NCBI GenBank assembly: GCA_038199985.1
Contig: JBBPYK010000069.1
Coordinates: 104,303-168,302, forward strand
Direction of reading: 5' to 3'
DNA from: Arthrobacter_J sp038199985
GTDB taxonomy: Bacteria; Actinomycetota; Actinomycetes; Actinomycetales; Micrococcaceae
Length of the DNA: 64,000 bases
Below, one piece after another: positions 26,232-36,093 of this stretch. The translations under genes and the position numbers were made by a program. How positions within the stretch are numbered: the first letter of the stretch is position 1; the number at the start of each line of letters is the position of its first letter. The notes beneath the pieces are model-generated. The model was given only the letters and a program-made list of their open reading frames with translations, searched no databases and had not been told where the DNA came from.

Positions 26232-27179
26232 CTATGGGAAGAGTGCCTGTCCGATGAAGGGATCGACAGCTACTGCGACAAAGATGATGGTCAAGTAACT
26301 TATGGAAGCGTGGAAGACTCTCATGGCTCCCGTACCCGTCACAGTTTCTCGTCCAGCCTTGGCATAGAGCTTGTGGGACTCCACCATGAACCATAGACCT
26401 GCCAGCACGGCAGTTACCGTGTAAACCCAGCCGGCACCGCCAAGCGGGATCAAAAGCAGCGAACACGCGACCATTGCCCAACCGTAAAGCACCACCTGGA
26501 CGGAGACGAGTCTTGCGCCTGCTACCGCGCCGAGCATTGGTATGTTGGCGTTCCGGTAGTCCTCCCCATATTTCATGGACAATGGCCAGTAGTGTGGCGG
26601 CGTCCACAAAAAGATAATCATGAAGAGGATGACGGCTGGCCATTGGACACTATTGGTCACCGCTGCCCAAGCGATGAGCACAGGCATGCAGCCAGCGGCG
26701 CCGCCCCACACAATATTCTGAGACGTTCGACGCTTGAGGATGAGGGAGTAGATCACGACGTACATGAAGATGGCAGCGGCACCGAGCGCAGCCGTCAGTA
26801 CGTTGGCACCGAGCCAGAGAATGATCACGGATGCGAAGGCCAAGACCCACGAGAACACCAGCGCTTCGCGAGGGCTTACTTCACCCGTGACGAGAGGACG
26901 CCTTTCCGTACGGTGCATCACTTTATCGATGTCCCGGTCAATATAGCAGTTGAACGATCCGGCGCTTCCTGCCGCCAGCGCGCCACCGATCATGGTGGTG
27001 AGAACAAGGAGAGGATCCGGGAAACCACGCTGAGCGAAAATCATGGTGGGAAGCGTGGTGACCAAGAGGAGCTCAATAACCCGCGGCTTGGTCAGGGCGA
27101 GATAGGCCTTGACCTTGCGTCCGAAACCGATTCGACGCTCCGGGAGCGAGGACTCGAGGGGAGCATGCTGGATTTTCAC
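26232..27179 (-). CDS. ctaB: protoheme IX farnesyltransferase (heme O synthase)
   Basis: 315 residues, nine or so membrane helices of the UbiA superfamily. The first Asp-rich motif is NCYIDRDIDKVMHRTERRPL, and a second conserved loop is WTPPHYWPLSMKYGEDY. It adds the farnesyl chain to heme B, giving heme O, the CtaA substrate. ATG at 27179; a TATGAT -10 lies about 45 bases upstream. Confidence 0.94.
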   Translation of the reverse strand: MKIQHAPLESSLPERRIGFGRKVKAYLALTKPRVIELLLVTTLPTMIFAQRGFPDPLLVLTTMIGGALAAGSAGSFNCYIDRDIDKVMHRTERRPLVTGEVSPREALVFSWVLAFASVIILWLGANVLTAALGAAAIFMYVVIYSLILKRRTSQNIVWGGAAGCMPVLIAWAAVTNSVQWPAVILFMIIFLWTPPHYWPLSMKYGEDYRNANIPMLGAVAGARLVSVQVVLYGWAMVACSLLLIPLGGAGWVYTVTAVLAGLWFMVESHKLYAKAGRETVTGTGAMRVFHASISYLTIIFVAVAVDPFIGQALFP

Positions 27180-27474
27180 GAAAGCGTCACTCTGTTCTGG
27201 CCGGGATTACAGTCCATAGACATCATACCCTTTTACGTCTCGTAGAAAACTTGACGCCGAATGCCGAAGAAGCACATCGCGGCGGGTCATAATTTCGGAC
27301 CCGACCGACACGTAGGCCCCAATAGGGATAAGGTGGAATGAGGGGCCGCCCGCACTCCGGGAGGGGCTCGCAACTGAATAGAATTCACTGCCGAACGGCC
27401 GCGCCCGTGATGGGCTGGAATGCTCCATTGGCCGTTTCCCTGTAGGCCGTCTGACAGAGAGGGGCTCGGTTTCC
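27180..27474. promoter_or_regulatory. divergent promoter region between ctaB and tkt
   Basis: 295 bases without a gene. On the minus strand TATGAT (27222-27227) is a good -10 for ctaB. On the plus strand TAGAAT (27379-27384) is a possible -10 for tkt, which would leave a leader of about 85 bases. -35 elements are weak on both sides. I see no riboswitch or clear operator here. Confidence 0.4.
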
Positions 27475-29673
27475 GTGCCACAGCTGGATGAGCAAGAACT
27501 GAAGTGGACCGAAGTTGATCAGCGCGCCGTGGACACCATTAGGGTCCTCGCCGCGGACGCTGTCGAGAAGGTCGGCAACGGACATCCGGGGACAGCCATG
27601 AGCCTGGCTCCCGCGGCGTACCTTCTGTTCCAGAAGATCATGAAACACGATCCGTCCGACCCGGAATGGACCGGACGCGACCGCTTTGTCCTGTCGCCGG
27701 GTCATACTTCTCTAACGCTCTACATCCAGTTGTTCCTCTCGGGCTACGGCTTAGAAATCGAAGATCTTAAGTCGCTGAGGACGTGGGACTCGAAAACACC
27801 AGGCCATCCGGAATACCGCCACACTCCGGGAGTGGAGATCACCACCGGGCCCCTGGGGCAAGGCCTTGCCTCGTCCGTGGGCTTCGCCTTCGCGCAACGT
27901 CGCCAACGAGGCCTCTTTGACCCGGACGCCGGGGCTGGCACCAGCCCCTTCGACCACACCATCTGGGCCATCGCTTCAGACGGTGACCTGCAGGAAGGTG
28001 TCACCGCCGAAGCTTCATCGCTTGCCGGTCATCAGGAGCTTGGCAATCTGGTGGTGATCTACGACCAGAACCACATTTCCATCGAAGACGACACCGACGT
28101 CGCGTTCAGCGAAGACGTGCTGGGGCGCTACGAAGCCTACGGTTGGCAAGTCCAACGCGTTGATTGGACCAAAACCGGTGAGTACGTTGAAGACGTAGAG
28201 GAACTCTACCGCGCGCTGAGAACGGCAAAAGCGGAGACGTCGAAGCCCTCGATCATCGCCCTACGGACCATCATCGGGTGGCCTGCCCCCAACAAGAAGA
28301 ACACAGGCGCGATCCACGGATCCGCACTCGGTGCTGACGAAGTAGCGGCGGTTAAGAACGAGCTCGGTTTCAGCCCTGAGACAACATTCCACGTCGATGG
28401 TGAGGTTTTGGCCCACACGCGGAAAGCCGTGGACCGCGGACGCGCTGTTCACACCGAGTGGGACCAACGCTTCGATGACTGGAAGTCCTCCAACCCAGAA
28501 GCGGCCGCGTCACTTTCGCGCATAGCCGCCCGAGAACTTCCCGATAGGTGGGAAAATTCGCTGCCCACATTCGAGGCTGGCAAGGCCGTCGCAACGCGTA
28601 AAGCTTCAGGAGCAGTCATCAATGCGATCGCCGACGTCCTCCCCGAGCTGTGGGGCGGATCCTGCGACCTGGCCGGATCGACAAACACGGCCTTTGAAAA
28701 CTATTCCTCGTTCATTCCCGCATCAAAGCAAACCCAGATGTGGAACGGCAATCCCTATGGACGCACTCTCCACTTCGGTATCCGAGAGCATGCCGCAGCC
28801 GCAATCGTCAACGGCATTGTCATGCACAGCAGCACCAGAGCGTTCTCCGCTACGTTCCTGATTTTCAGCGACTACCAGCGCCCCGCAATTCGCCTCGGTG
28901 CGCTCATGGGCGTTCCTGCAATATACATCTGGACTCACGACTCCATCGGGCTCGGCGAAGACGGACCAACGCACCAGCCTGTTGAGCAGCTTGCTTCACT
29001 ACGCGCTATTCCGGGCTTGGACGTGGTCCGTCCAGCGGACGCCAACGAGGTGAGTGCGGCGTGGAGGGGCATTCTTGAAAACACGTCGAATCCTGCGGGG
29101 CTTGTACTCACCCGGCAGAACGTTCCTACCTTCGAGAGAGGGAACGGACCCGCAGCGAACGGCGCTTTCGCCAGTGTCGATGGGGTGTCGCGCGGAGGTT
29201 ACACTCTGGTCGAGGCCCAGCGCGACGGCGGTGATTGCGAACCGGAGGTGATCCTTATCGGTACGGGCTCGGAAGTACAGCTTGCGGTCGAAGCGCGGGA
29301 GCGGCTCCAAGCTGAGGGCCTCCCAACACGGGTAGTCTCGATGCCCTGTCTCGAGTGGTTCAACCGTCAGAGTGCGGGATACCGACAGGAAGTTCTCCCA
29401 CCCACGGTGCGTGCCCGGGTTTCGGTTGAAGCTGGTCTGGCGCTTGGCTGGCGGGAGCTGGTCGGCGATGCCGGCCGGTCGGTCTCACTCGAGCATTTCG
29501 GCGCGTCAGCGGATTACAAGACGCTCTACAACGAGTTCGGCATCACGGCGGATGCAGTAGTCGAAGCGGCCCGAGATTCCGTCGCAGCCGCAACCGAACC
29601 ACCGGTGGGACCCATCGGGACGCCTGCCCTGGCCTCGGGAACTCGTTCCACTGAAACCGGCGATCAAAACTAG
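27475..29673 (+). CDS. tkt: transketolase
   Basis: 732 residues. The thiamine diphosphate site is GDLQEGVTAEASSLAGHQELGNLVVIYDQN (described here as the GDG-x-N type motif), and the transketolase motif GEDGPTHQPVEQLASLRAIPG is in the pyrimidine domain. It moves two-carbon units in the pentose phosphate pathway. A ~30-residue Pro/Thr/Ala-rich tail extends past the usual end. GTG at 27475, with GAGAGGGG ten bases upstream. First gene of a six-gene operon through pgl. Confidence 0.95.
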   Translation: MPQLDEQELKWTEVDQRAVDTIRVLAADAVEKVGNGHPGTAMSLAPAAYLLFQKIMKHDPSDPEWTGRDRFVLSPGHTSLTLYIQLFLSGYGLEIEDLKSLRTWDSKTPGHPEYRHTPGVEITTGPLGQGLASSVGFAFAQRRQRGLFDPDAGAGTSPFDHTIWAIASDGDLQEGVTAEASSLAGHQELGNLVVIYDQNHISIEDDTDVAFSEDVLGRYEAYGWQVQRVDWTKTGEYVEDVEELYRALRTAKAETSKPSIIALRTIIGWPAPNKKNTGAIHGSALGADEVAAVKNELGFSPETTFHVDGEVLAHTRKAVDRGRAVHTEWDQRFDDWKSSNPEAAASLSRIAARELPDRWENSLPTFEAGKAVATRKASGAVINAIADVLPELWGGSCDLAGSTNTAFENYSSFIPASKQTQMWNGNPYGRTLHFGIREHAAAAIVNGIVMHSSTRAFSATFLIFSDYQRPAIRLGALMGVPAIYIWTHDSIGLGEDGPTHQPVEQLASLRAIPGLDVVRPADANEVSAAWRGILENTSNPAGLVLTRQNVPTFERGNGPAANGAFASVDGVSRGGYTLVEAQRDGGDCEPEVILIGTGSEVQLAVEARERLQAEGLPTRVVSMPCLEWFNRQSAGYRQEVLPPTVRARVSVEAGLALGWRELVGDAGRSVSLEHFGASADYKTLYNEFGITADAVVEAARDSVAAATEPPVGPIGTPALASGTRSTETGDQN

Positions 29674-29701
29674 CCCTTTCGCAACTTAAGGAGAATCATT
29701 T

Positions 29702-30814
29702 ATGACTTCTAACACAACCCGGGCCCTCTCCGATGCTGGCGTATCAATCTGGCTGGACGATCTCTCCCGCGAGAGAATAAACTCCGGAGAATTCGAATCG
29801 CTGATCCTGGACCAGAACGTCGTAGGAGTAACTACCAACCCAAGCATTTTTGCGGCTGCCCTTCAGAACGGTGCGTCCTACGGCGCCCAGGTGCAGGCGC
29901 TCGCTGACGCTGGCGCTTCCGTGGATGAAGCCATTTTCAACATTACAACCGATGATGTCGCACAGGCTTGCGACATTTTCGCGGCGACTGCCCAGCAGTC
30001 AGACGGCGTTGACGGTCGTGTCTCGATTGAAGTCGACCCTCGCCTTTCAGCGGAGACCGACGCAACGATTGAAGAAGCAAAACGCCTTCACGCCAAGGTT
30101 CAACGCAGCAACGTCCTCATAAAGATCCCCGCAACTGAAGAGGGTCTCCCCGCCATCACAGAGACTTTGGCCGCGGGAATCAGCGTGAATGTGACGCTCA
30201 TTTTCTCTTTGGAGCGTTACCGAGCGGTAATCAATGCGTTCATGCTGGGAATGGAAAAAGCTCGAGAGAACGGCCACGATCTCGCAAAAATCCACTCAGT
30301 TGCATCCTTCTTCGTCTCCCGTGTCGACACTGAAATCGACAAACGCCTCGAGGCGTTGGGCACTCCAGAGGCGACAGCGCTCCGAGGGAAGGCCGGGATC
30401 GCCAATGCTCGCCTGGCATATCAGATCTATGAGGAGCAGTTCCGAACTGAGCGCTGGAAGACGCTGGCCGACGCCAGGGCCCGTCCTCAGCGACCGCTGT
30501 GGGCATCCACAGGTGTGAAAGACCCGGCCTACCCGGACACCATGTACGTCACCGATCTCGTCGCTGAAGGCGTGGTCAACACCATGCCGGAAAAGACCCT
30601 GCAGGCTACGGCAGACCACGCGGAAATTACCGGCAATACCGTTCAGGGAACCTACGAGGATGCGCGGAACCTCCTCGACGATCTGGACCGACTCGGGATC
30701 TCCTACAATGACGTCGTACTGCAGTTGGAGAAGGAAGGCGTCGATAAGTTCGTGGCCAGCTGGGACGAGCTGTTGCAGACGGTGACAGACGCGTTGGGAA
30801 AGGCAGGAAAATGA
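29702..30814 (+). CDS. tal: transaldolase
   Basis: 370 residues, the longer actinobacterial type. GVSIWLDDLSRERI and GVTTNPSIF mark the N-terminus and the Schiff-base lysine is in VLIKIPAT. It transfers dihydroxyacetone units between sugar phosphates. AAGGAG is seven bases before the ATG. Its stop overlaps the pgi start as ATGA. Confidence 0.95.
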   Translation: MTSNTTRALSDAGVSIWLDDLSRERINSGEFESLILDQNVVGVTTNPSIFAAALQNGASYGAQVQALADAGASVDEAIFNITTDDVAQACDIFAATAQQSDGVDGRVSIEVDPRLSAETDATIEEAKRLHAKVQRSNVLIKIPATEEGLPAITETLAAGISVNVTLIFSLERYRAVINAFMLGMEKARENGHDLAKIHSVASFFVSRVDTEIDKRLEALGTPEATALRGKAGIANARLAYQIYEEQFRTERWKTLADARARPQRPLWASTGVKDPAYPDTMYVTDLVAEGVVNTMPEKTLQATADHAEITGNTVQGTYEDARNLLDDLDRLGISYNDVVLQLEKEGVDKFVASWDELLQTVTDALGKAGK

Positions 30815-32436
30815 GCATGAGCTCACTCTCTGTTCGTGCTTCCGGCGCCGGCAAAGACGCCGTTGACTTCCATGTGCCCAGGCTCGTTGAAAACTCTGTC
30901 GCTTCCAGAATTATGACAAAAGATGCCACCTTGTGGGGGCCGGAAACAGAACCTGAAGCTTCCAAGCGGTTGGACTGGGTAGATTTGGCGCGATCCTCAC
31001 GACCGCTTGTCCAAGAAATCGTCGATCTGCGTGAAAGTTTCGCCGCTGAAGGTGTGGACCGATTTGTTCTGGCGGGCATGGGCGGTTCGTCGCTCGCCCC
31101 TGAGCTGATCACGTCCACGCTGGGTGTCTCTCTGACTGTTTTGGACAGCACCGATCCGGAGCAGGTGCACGCTGCCCTTGGAGGAGAACTGCAGCGCACC
31201 GCAATAGTTGTTTCTTCGAAATCGGGTTCGACGCTGGAAACAGATTCACAGCTACGGATATTCGCTGAAGCGTTCGCGGCGGCGGGTATCGCTGCCCCGA
31301 CCCGGATCGTTGTTGTCACCGATGCCGGGTCCGCTCTGGACAAGCAGTCCCGAGAAGATGGATACCGTTGGGTCTTCAACGCGAATCCCAATGTTGGCGG
31401 CCGATACTCTGCGCTGACGGCTTTCGGTCTCGTGCCCTCGGGGTTGGCGGGTGTCAACCTTGGTCAGTTGCTGGATGACGCAGAGGAGGCTGCCCACGTG
31501 CTCAGCGAGGACTCCGGAGAGAATGTGGGCCTGCGGCTTGGCGCAGCTCTCGGGGGAACCAATTCGCTGCGCGACAAACTCCTGTTTGTGGACGAGTCCT
31601 CTGGCTTGAACGGATTTGCCTCCTGGGCTGAACAGCTCATCGCCGAGTCAACAGGTAAGTCGGGGACAGGGTTGCTCCCGGTCGTGGCCGAACAAGATGC
31701 TCCTGAAATTACGGACCCTGACCACGACATACTGGTGGTTCGTTTGATTTCGCCGGGGGCAGAGTCTGCTTCAAACGGCGATGAGGTAGCGGTATCCGGG
31801 ACCTTGGGTGGCCAGCTACTGCTGTGGGAATTTGCCACAGTCGTTGCGGGTCGAATCCTTGGTATCAACCCGTTTGACCAGCCCGATGTCGAGGCGGCCA
31901 AGAAAGCGGCACGTGGGTTGTTGGATCAGGAGCCCCAGCGCTCGCCTGCGGTAGCAACCATCGACGACATCGAAGTCCGCGGAACGGAGGATGTTACTCA
32001 TGCTTCCCGAAGCCTGGATGCGGTTCTCGAGAACTTATTCTCCACACTGGGCTCGGAGGGATACCTAAGTATTCAGGCGTACCTGAACAGAGAGTCGGAC
32101 GAGCTCGGGCCCATACGCGCACAGCTCGCACACATCACCGGTCGTCCGGTAACTTTCGGTTGGGGCCCCAGGTTCCTGCACTCCACAGGACAGTTCCATA
32201 AGGGCGGCCCGTCAGTGGGCGTCTTCCTACAAATCACGGCAGAAACAACGGCCGATCTGAAGATCCCCGGCAGGGAATTCAGCTTTGGTGATCTTATCGC
32301 TGCACAGGCAGCGGGCGACGCTCAGGTTTTGGCCGACCACGATCGTCCTGTGCTCAGGCTCCACCTGCTGGACCGAACTCGTGGGTTGGCCCAACTACGT
32401 AGTGCCGTAACTCGAATTTTTGACGTCAGAAAGTAA
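30811..32436 (+). CDS. pgi: glucose-6-phosphate isomerase
   Basis: 541 residues with two SIS sugar-phosphate domains: LAGMGGSSLAPEL and VSSKSGSTLETDSQ are the first phosphate loops. It interconverts glucose 6-phosphate and fructose 6-phosphate. The sequence is of the divergent actinobacterial class found inside pentose-phosphate operons; corynebacteria lack pgi at this place. Coupled to tal by overlap and followed three bases later by zwf. Confidence 0.92.
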   Translation: MSMSSLSVRASGAGKDAVDFHVPRLVENSVASRIMTKDATLWGPETEPEASKRLDWVDLARSSRPLVQEIVDLRESFAAEGVDRFVLAGMGGSSLAPELITSTLGVSLTVLDSTDPEQVHAALGGELQRTAIVVSSKSGSTLETDSQLRIFAEAFAAAGIAAPTRIVVVTDAGSALDKQSREDGYRWVFNANPNVGGRYSALTAFGLVPSGLAGVNLGQLLDDAEEAAHVLSEDSGENVGLRLGAALGGTNSLRDKLLFVDESSGLNGFASWAEQLIAESTGKSGTGLLPVVAEQDAPEITDPDHDILVVRLISPGAESASNGDEVAVSGTLGGQLLLWEFATVVAGRILGINPFDQPDVEAAKKAARGLLDQEPQRSPAVATIDDIEVRGTEDVTHASRSLDAVLENLFSTLGSEGYLSIQAYLNRESDELGPIRAQLAHITGRPVTFGWGPRFLHSTGQFHKGGPSVGVFLQITAETTADLKIPGREFSFGDLIAAQAAGDAQVLADHDRPVLRLHLLDRTRGLAQLRSAVTRIFDVRK

Positions 32437-32439
32437 TTT

Positions 32440-33996
32440 ATGCCCCACCACACCGCCTCTCGGAGCAATCCACTCCGGGATCCACGCGACCGTCGGCTCA
32501 ACAGAATCGCCGGGCCGTCGTCGCTAGTCCTCTTTGGCGTTACTGGCGACTTGGCCAGGAAGAAGCTCCTGCCAGCCATTTACGACCTGGCCAACCGTGG
32601 GTTACTTCCGCCGAGTTTCGCCCTCGTTGGATTTGGACGTCGTGACTGGGATGATGCTGATTTTTCTGCCCAAGTGGAGGAAAGTGTCCGGCAATACGCT
32701 CGGACGCCGTTTAACGAAACCGTGTGGGAACAGTTCGCCGAGGGTATCCGGTTCGTTCAGGGAGAGTTCGACGACGATGACGCATACCTCCGGTTGAAAG
32801 AGACCATGGAAGAACTCGACGCGGTCAGGGGAACCAAAGGCAACCATGCCTTCTACTTGTCCATACCGCCGAATTCGTTCGAGGTGGTCTGTCAACAACT
32901 TTCTAACTCAGGACTGGCTGAGGCGCCCGCAGAGACGGAGGGCGACAAACCGTGGCGGCGCGTCGTCATCGAAAAACCCTTTGGACACGACTTGGCATCT
33001 GCCAGAGAGCTGAACCGGATCGTCGAGTCCGTCTTCCCTGCCGATTCAGTATTCAGAATTGATCACTATCTGGGCAAGGAAACTGTACAGAACATCCTCG
33101 CTCTCCGTTTCGCAAACCAACTTTTCGAACCCCTCTGGAATTCCAACTACGTGGACCACGTACAGATCACCATGGCCGAAGATATCGGTATAGGCGGACG
33201 TGCTGGTTACTATGATGGCGTCGGCGCGGCCCGCGACGTCATTCAGAATCACTTGCTGCAATTGCTTGCCCTCACAGCAATGGAAGAGCCGATCTCATTC
33301 AACGCCGCGGATCTTCGTGCTGAAAAGGAAAAAGTCCTTGCCGCCGTGAAGCTGCCCAAAGACCTCTCTTGCCATTCTGCACGCGGTCAGTACACTGGCG
33401 GCTGGCAGGGTGGAGAACATGTCACTGGCTTCCTCGACGAGGAAGGATTCAACCGGCATTCTCAAACCGAGACGTTCGCTGCGCTGCGATTAGACATCAA
33501 TACTCGGCGTTGGGCTACCGTTCCGTTTTACCTACGCGCAGGGAAGCGCCTTGGACGGCGGGTGACAGAGATCGCGGTGGTGTTTAAGCGTGCGCCGAAT
33601 CTGCTCTTTCGTGACCATAGTGACGACGACTTTGGCCAAAACGCCGTCGTTATCCGCGTCCAACCGGACGAAGGCGCAACCATCAGGTTTGGATCCAAGG
33701 TGCCTGGGACTCAAATGGAGGTTCGGGATGTGACCATGGACTTCGGTTATGGACATTCGTTCACAGAGTCGAGTCCTGAAGCATACGAGCGGCTGATCTT
33801 AGATGTTCTTCTTGGTGAGCCCCCACTTTTTCCACGTCACGAAGAAGTTGAGCTGTCGTGGAAGATCCTCGATCCCTTTGAAGAATATTGGGCTGGCTTG
33901 GACGAGCAACCAGAGCCGTATGCGCCCGGCAGTTGGGGTCCGGCGTCGGCTGACGAGCTATTGGCGCGCGACGGAAGGACGTGGAGACGGCCATGA
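32440..33996 (+). CDS. zwf: glucose-6-phosphate dehydrogenase
   Basis: 518 residues. The nucleotide fold begins LFGVTGDLARKKLLPAIYDL, EKPFGHD is the conserved cis-Pro/Lys segment and RIDHYLGKE is the active-site signature with the catalytic histidine. It starts the oxidative pentose phosphate pathway, giving NADPH. Overlaps opcA as ATGA; OpcA is the known partner for assembly or activity of Zwf in actinobacteria. Confidence 0.97.
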   Translation: MPHHTASRSNPLRDPRDRRLNRIAGPSSLVLFGVTGDLARKKLLPAIYDLANRGLLPPSFALVGFGRRDWDDADFSAQVEESVRQYARTPFNETVWEQFAEGIRFVQGEFDDDDAYLRLKETMEELDAVRGTKGNHAFYLSIPPNSFEVVCQQLSNSGLAEAPAETEGDKPWRRVVIEKPFGHDLASARELNRIVESVFPADSVFRIDHYLGKETVQNILALRFANQLFEPLWNSNYVDHVQITMAEDIGIGGRAGYYDGVGAARDVIQNHLLQLLALTAMEEPISFNAADLRAEKEKVLAAVKLPKDLSCHSARGQYTGGWQGGEHVTGFLDEEGFNRHSQTETFAALRLDINTRRWATVPFYLRAGKRLGRRVTEIAVVFKRAPNLLFRDHSDDDFGQNAVVIRVQPDEGATIRFGSKVPGTQMEVRDVTMDFGYGHSFTESSPEAYERLILDVLLGEPPLFPRHEEVELSWKILDPFEEYWAGLDEQPEPYAPGSWGPASADELLARDGRTWRRP

Positions 33997-34934
33997 TTGT
34001 TGATCTCCCCAACACCACAACGTCAAAGGTCTCCAAAAAAATCGTGTCAATGCGGGAACAGGGTGGCGTGGTAGCTCTTGGACGAGTTATGACTCTTGTG
34101 GTTCTAACCAAGGCCGGTCACGAAGAGGAAGCCATCGATGCGGCGAACGCCGCTAGTCGTGAGCACCCCTGCCGCATTATCGTGCTCATTGCAGGCGACC
34201 CGGAGGCGCCCACAAAACTGGATGCACAGATCCGGGTAGGTGGCGACGCCGGTGCGTCTGAGGTCGTCCTTCTATCGGCGACCGGCGAGCTAACAGCGGA
34301 AACTGAGTCCTTGGTATCGGCTCTCCTACTGCCAGATGCACCAATTGTGGCGTGGTGGCCACACGGCGCCCCCGAATCAGCCGCTCACACACCGATAGGA
34401 GCCATTGCGCATCGGCGCATAACCGACGCCGCTAACGAGCCAGATCCCCGAGGCGCACTGTTCCAGCTCCAGAAGACCTATATGGCTGGTGACACGGACC
34501 TGGCGTGGACGCGGCTCACCAATTGGAGGATTCAGCTGGCCGCTGTGATGGACCAACTCGATGCCACCGAGGTCAGCGCCGTAACTGTTGAGGGAGCATC
34601 CGACTCCCCCAGCACTGTCCTCCTAGCAGCCTGGCTAACACTCGCGCTCAAAGTTCCAGTGACGATTGCGGCCCGGCCAGATGGTTCTGGCATCCGCAGT
34701 GTCCGACTTTCTCGGCGCAATGGCGACATCGAATTGTGCCGCCCTCATCGCACGGTAGCTGAGTTGTATCAGCCACGCCAGCATGTTCAGCGGATTTCGC
34801 TGCCCCGTCGTAGCCTGCAGGACTGTCTGGCCGAAGAATTGCGCCGGCTCGATCCTGATGAGGTCTTCGGTGAAGTCATTACCGAGGGTCTAGCCAGAAC
34901 CAATCTGAGGAGTGTGAGGACCAGTGAACGCTGA
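33993..34934 (+). CDS. opcA: glucose-6-phosphate dehydrogenase assembly protein OpcA
   Basis: 313 residues. VVALGRVMTLVVLT near the N-terminus, DAPIVAWWPHGAP in the middle and the basic region RPDGSGIRSVRLSRRNG match OpcA, which binds Zwf and is needed for its full activity. I took the ATG at 33993, overlapping the zwf stop; a GTG four codons earlier is in frame. Confidence 0.93.
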   Translation: MIVDLPNTTTSKVSKKIVSMREQGGVVALGRVMTLVVLTKAGHEEEAIDAANAASREHPCRIIVLIAGDPEAPTKLDAQIRVGGDAGASEVVLLSATGELTAETESLVSALLLPDAPIVAWWPHGAPESAAHTPIGAIAHRRITDAANEPDPRGALFQLQKTYMAGDTDLAWTRLTNWRIQLAAVMDQLDATEVSAVTVEGASDSPSTVLLAAWLTLALKVPVTIAARPDGSGIRSVRLSRRNGDIELCRPHRTVAELYQPRQHVQRISLPRRSLQDCLAEELRRLDPDEVFGEVITEGLARTNLRSVRTSER

Positions 34935-35691
34935 ACCCGAGATCAGTTTGCATGAGTCCCCTACCGGCGTAGCTCAGGCCGTAGCCAGACACTTACTGAT
35001 CAGATTGCGTGAGGCGCAGCAGGAGCGGGGCGAAGCGACCTTAGTCGTGACGGGTGGGTCAATGGGAATCGCTGCCCTCAGAGAAACCGCTTCACACGAG
35101 TTGTGCACTTCAGTGGACTGGCACCAAGTCAACATCTGGTGGGGAGACGAACGTTTCCTCTCATCAGATCATCCAGATCGCAACCATGTGCAGGCCAAAG
35201 CGGCGCTGCTCGATCACGTAGAACTCGACCCTGCTAGGGTCCATCCGATGGGCTCCACAGACACTTTCGACAACGTAGACTTGGCCGCTGCCTCCTATGC
35301 CACCGAATTGATCAAAGACGCTGGTCGTTCAGGAGAAGCGCATTTACCGACTTTCGACGTCCTACTTCTGGGTGTTGGCCCCGATGCTCACGTAGCCTCA
35401 CTCTTTCCCGAACTTGGCGCCATCCGGAGCACAGGCACTGCGGTCATCGGCGTGCACGATTCACCCAAACCTCCAACAGAACGCGTGTCTCTGACCCTGG
35501 AAACCATTACCTCATCGGTGGACGTGGTCATGGCTGTAACCGGCGAGAACAAGGCTGGCGCCGTGGGGCTGGCCCTCGCAGGTGCGTCTCCCATCCAAGT
35601 GCCAGCTGCCGGTGCGCGCGGCAGTCGACGAACCCTTTGGATGATTGACAAGCAAGCAGCCGCCCAAGTGCCTACGGCACTCCTGCCCTGA
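34924..35691 (+). CDS. pgl: 6-phosphogluconolactonase
   Basis: 255 residues. VTGGSMGIAAL is the N-terminal glycine loop, WWGDERFLSSDHPDRN the family signature and LLLGVGPDAHVASLFP the active-site loop with the catalytic histidine. It hydrolyses the product of Zwf. GTG start 11 bases inside opcA. Last gene of the operon, followed by a hairpin. Confidence 0.95.
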   Translation: MNAEPEISLHESPTGVAQAVARHLLIRLREAQQERGEATLVVTGGSMGIAALRETASHELCTSVDWHQVNIWWGDERFLSSDHPDRNHVQAKAALLDHVELDPARVHPMGSTDTFDNVDLAAASYATELIKDAGRSGEAHLPTFDVLLLGVGPDAHVASLFPELGAIRSTGTAVIGVHDSPKPPTERVSLTLETITSSVDVVMAVTGENKAGAVGLALAGASPIQVPAAGARGSRRTLWMIDKQAAAQVPTALLP

Positions 35692-35730
35692 CTTCCCGAC
35701 AGCTCCACCCCAATACCACTTAAGGGACTA

Positions 35731-35760
35731 CGGCAGGCAGGGCCAAAGCCCTACCTGCCG
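35731..35760. terminator. terminator between pgl and secG
   Basis: CGGCAGGCAGGGC (35731-35743) and GCCCTACCTGCCG (35748-35760) form a 13-bp stem with one mismatch and a four-base loop. It lies between convergent genes and should serve both. Confidence 0.75.
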
Positions 35761-35788
35761 ATTTACATCAAGAGATGTGCTTGAAGAT

Positions 35789-36040
35789 TCAGGATTCGCC
35801 GGAGAACCTCTGGATCAATCCGAGACCTACGATCACGACGCCCCAGACGATGCTCAATGCAACCGTAAACCGGTTGAGGTTTCGCTCGGCGACGCCCGAG
35901 GATCCCATGCTGCTACTCATGCCGCCACCAAACATATCGGACATTCCGCCACCGCGGCCTTTGTGCATCAGGATCAAGAGGGTCAACAATAAGCTTGTGA
36001 TGCCGAGAAAAACCAGCATAACGATTTTGAGTATTTCCAC
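35789..36040 (-). CDS. secG: preprotein translocase subunit SecG
   Basis: 83 residues with two membrane helices around a Gly/Ser/Met-rich loop (HKGRGGGMSDMFGGG). SecG is the accessory subunit of the SecYEG channel. GTG start with GAAAGG five bases upstream. Last gene of gap-pgk-tpiA-secG, the usual place in actinobacteria. Confidence 0.95.
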   Translation of the reverse strand: MEILKIVMLVFLGITSLLLTLLILMHKGRGGGMSDMFGGGMSSSMGSSGVAERNLNRFTVALSIVWGVVIVGLGLIQRFSGES

Positions 36041-36093
36041 AATGGCCTTTCCGGGGCGACGAGCGACGATTTCGTAGATAATCCGCGAAGCGG

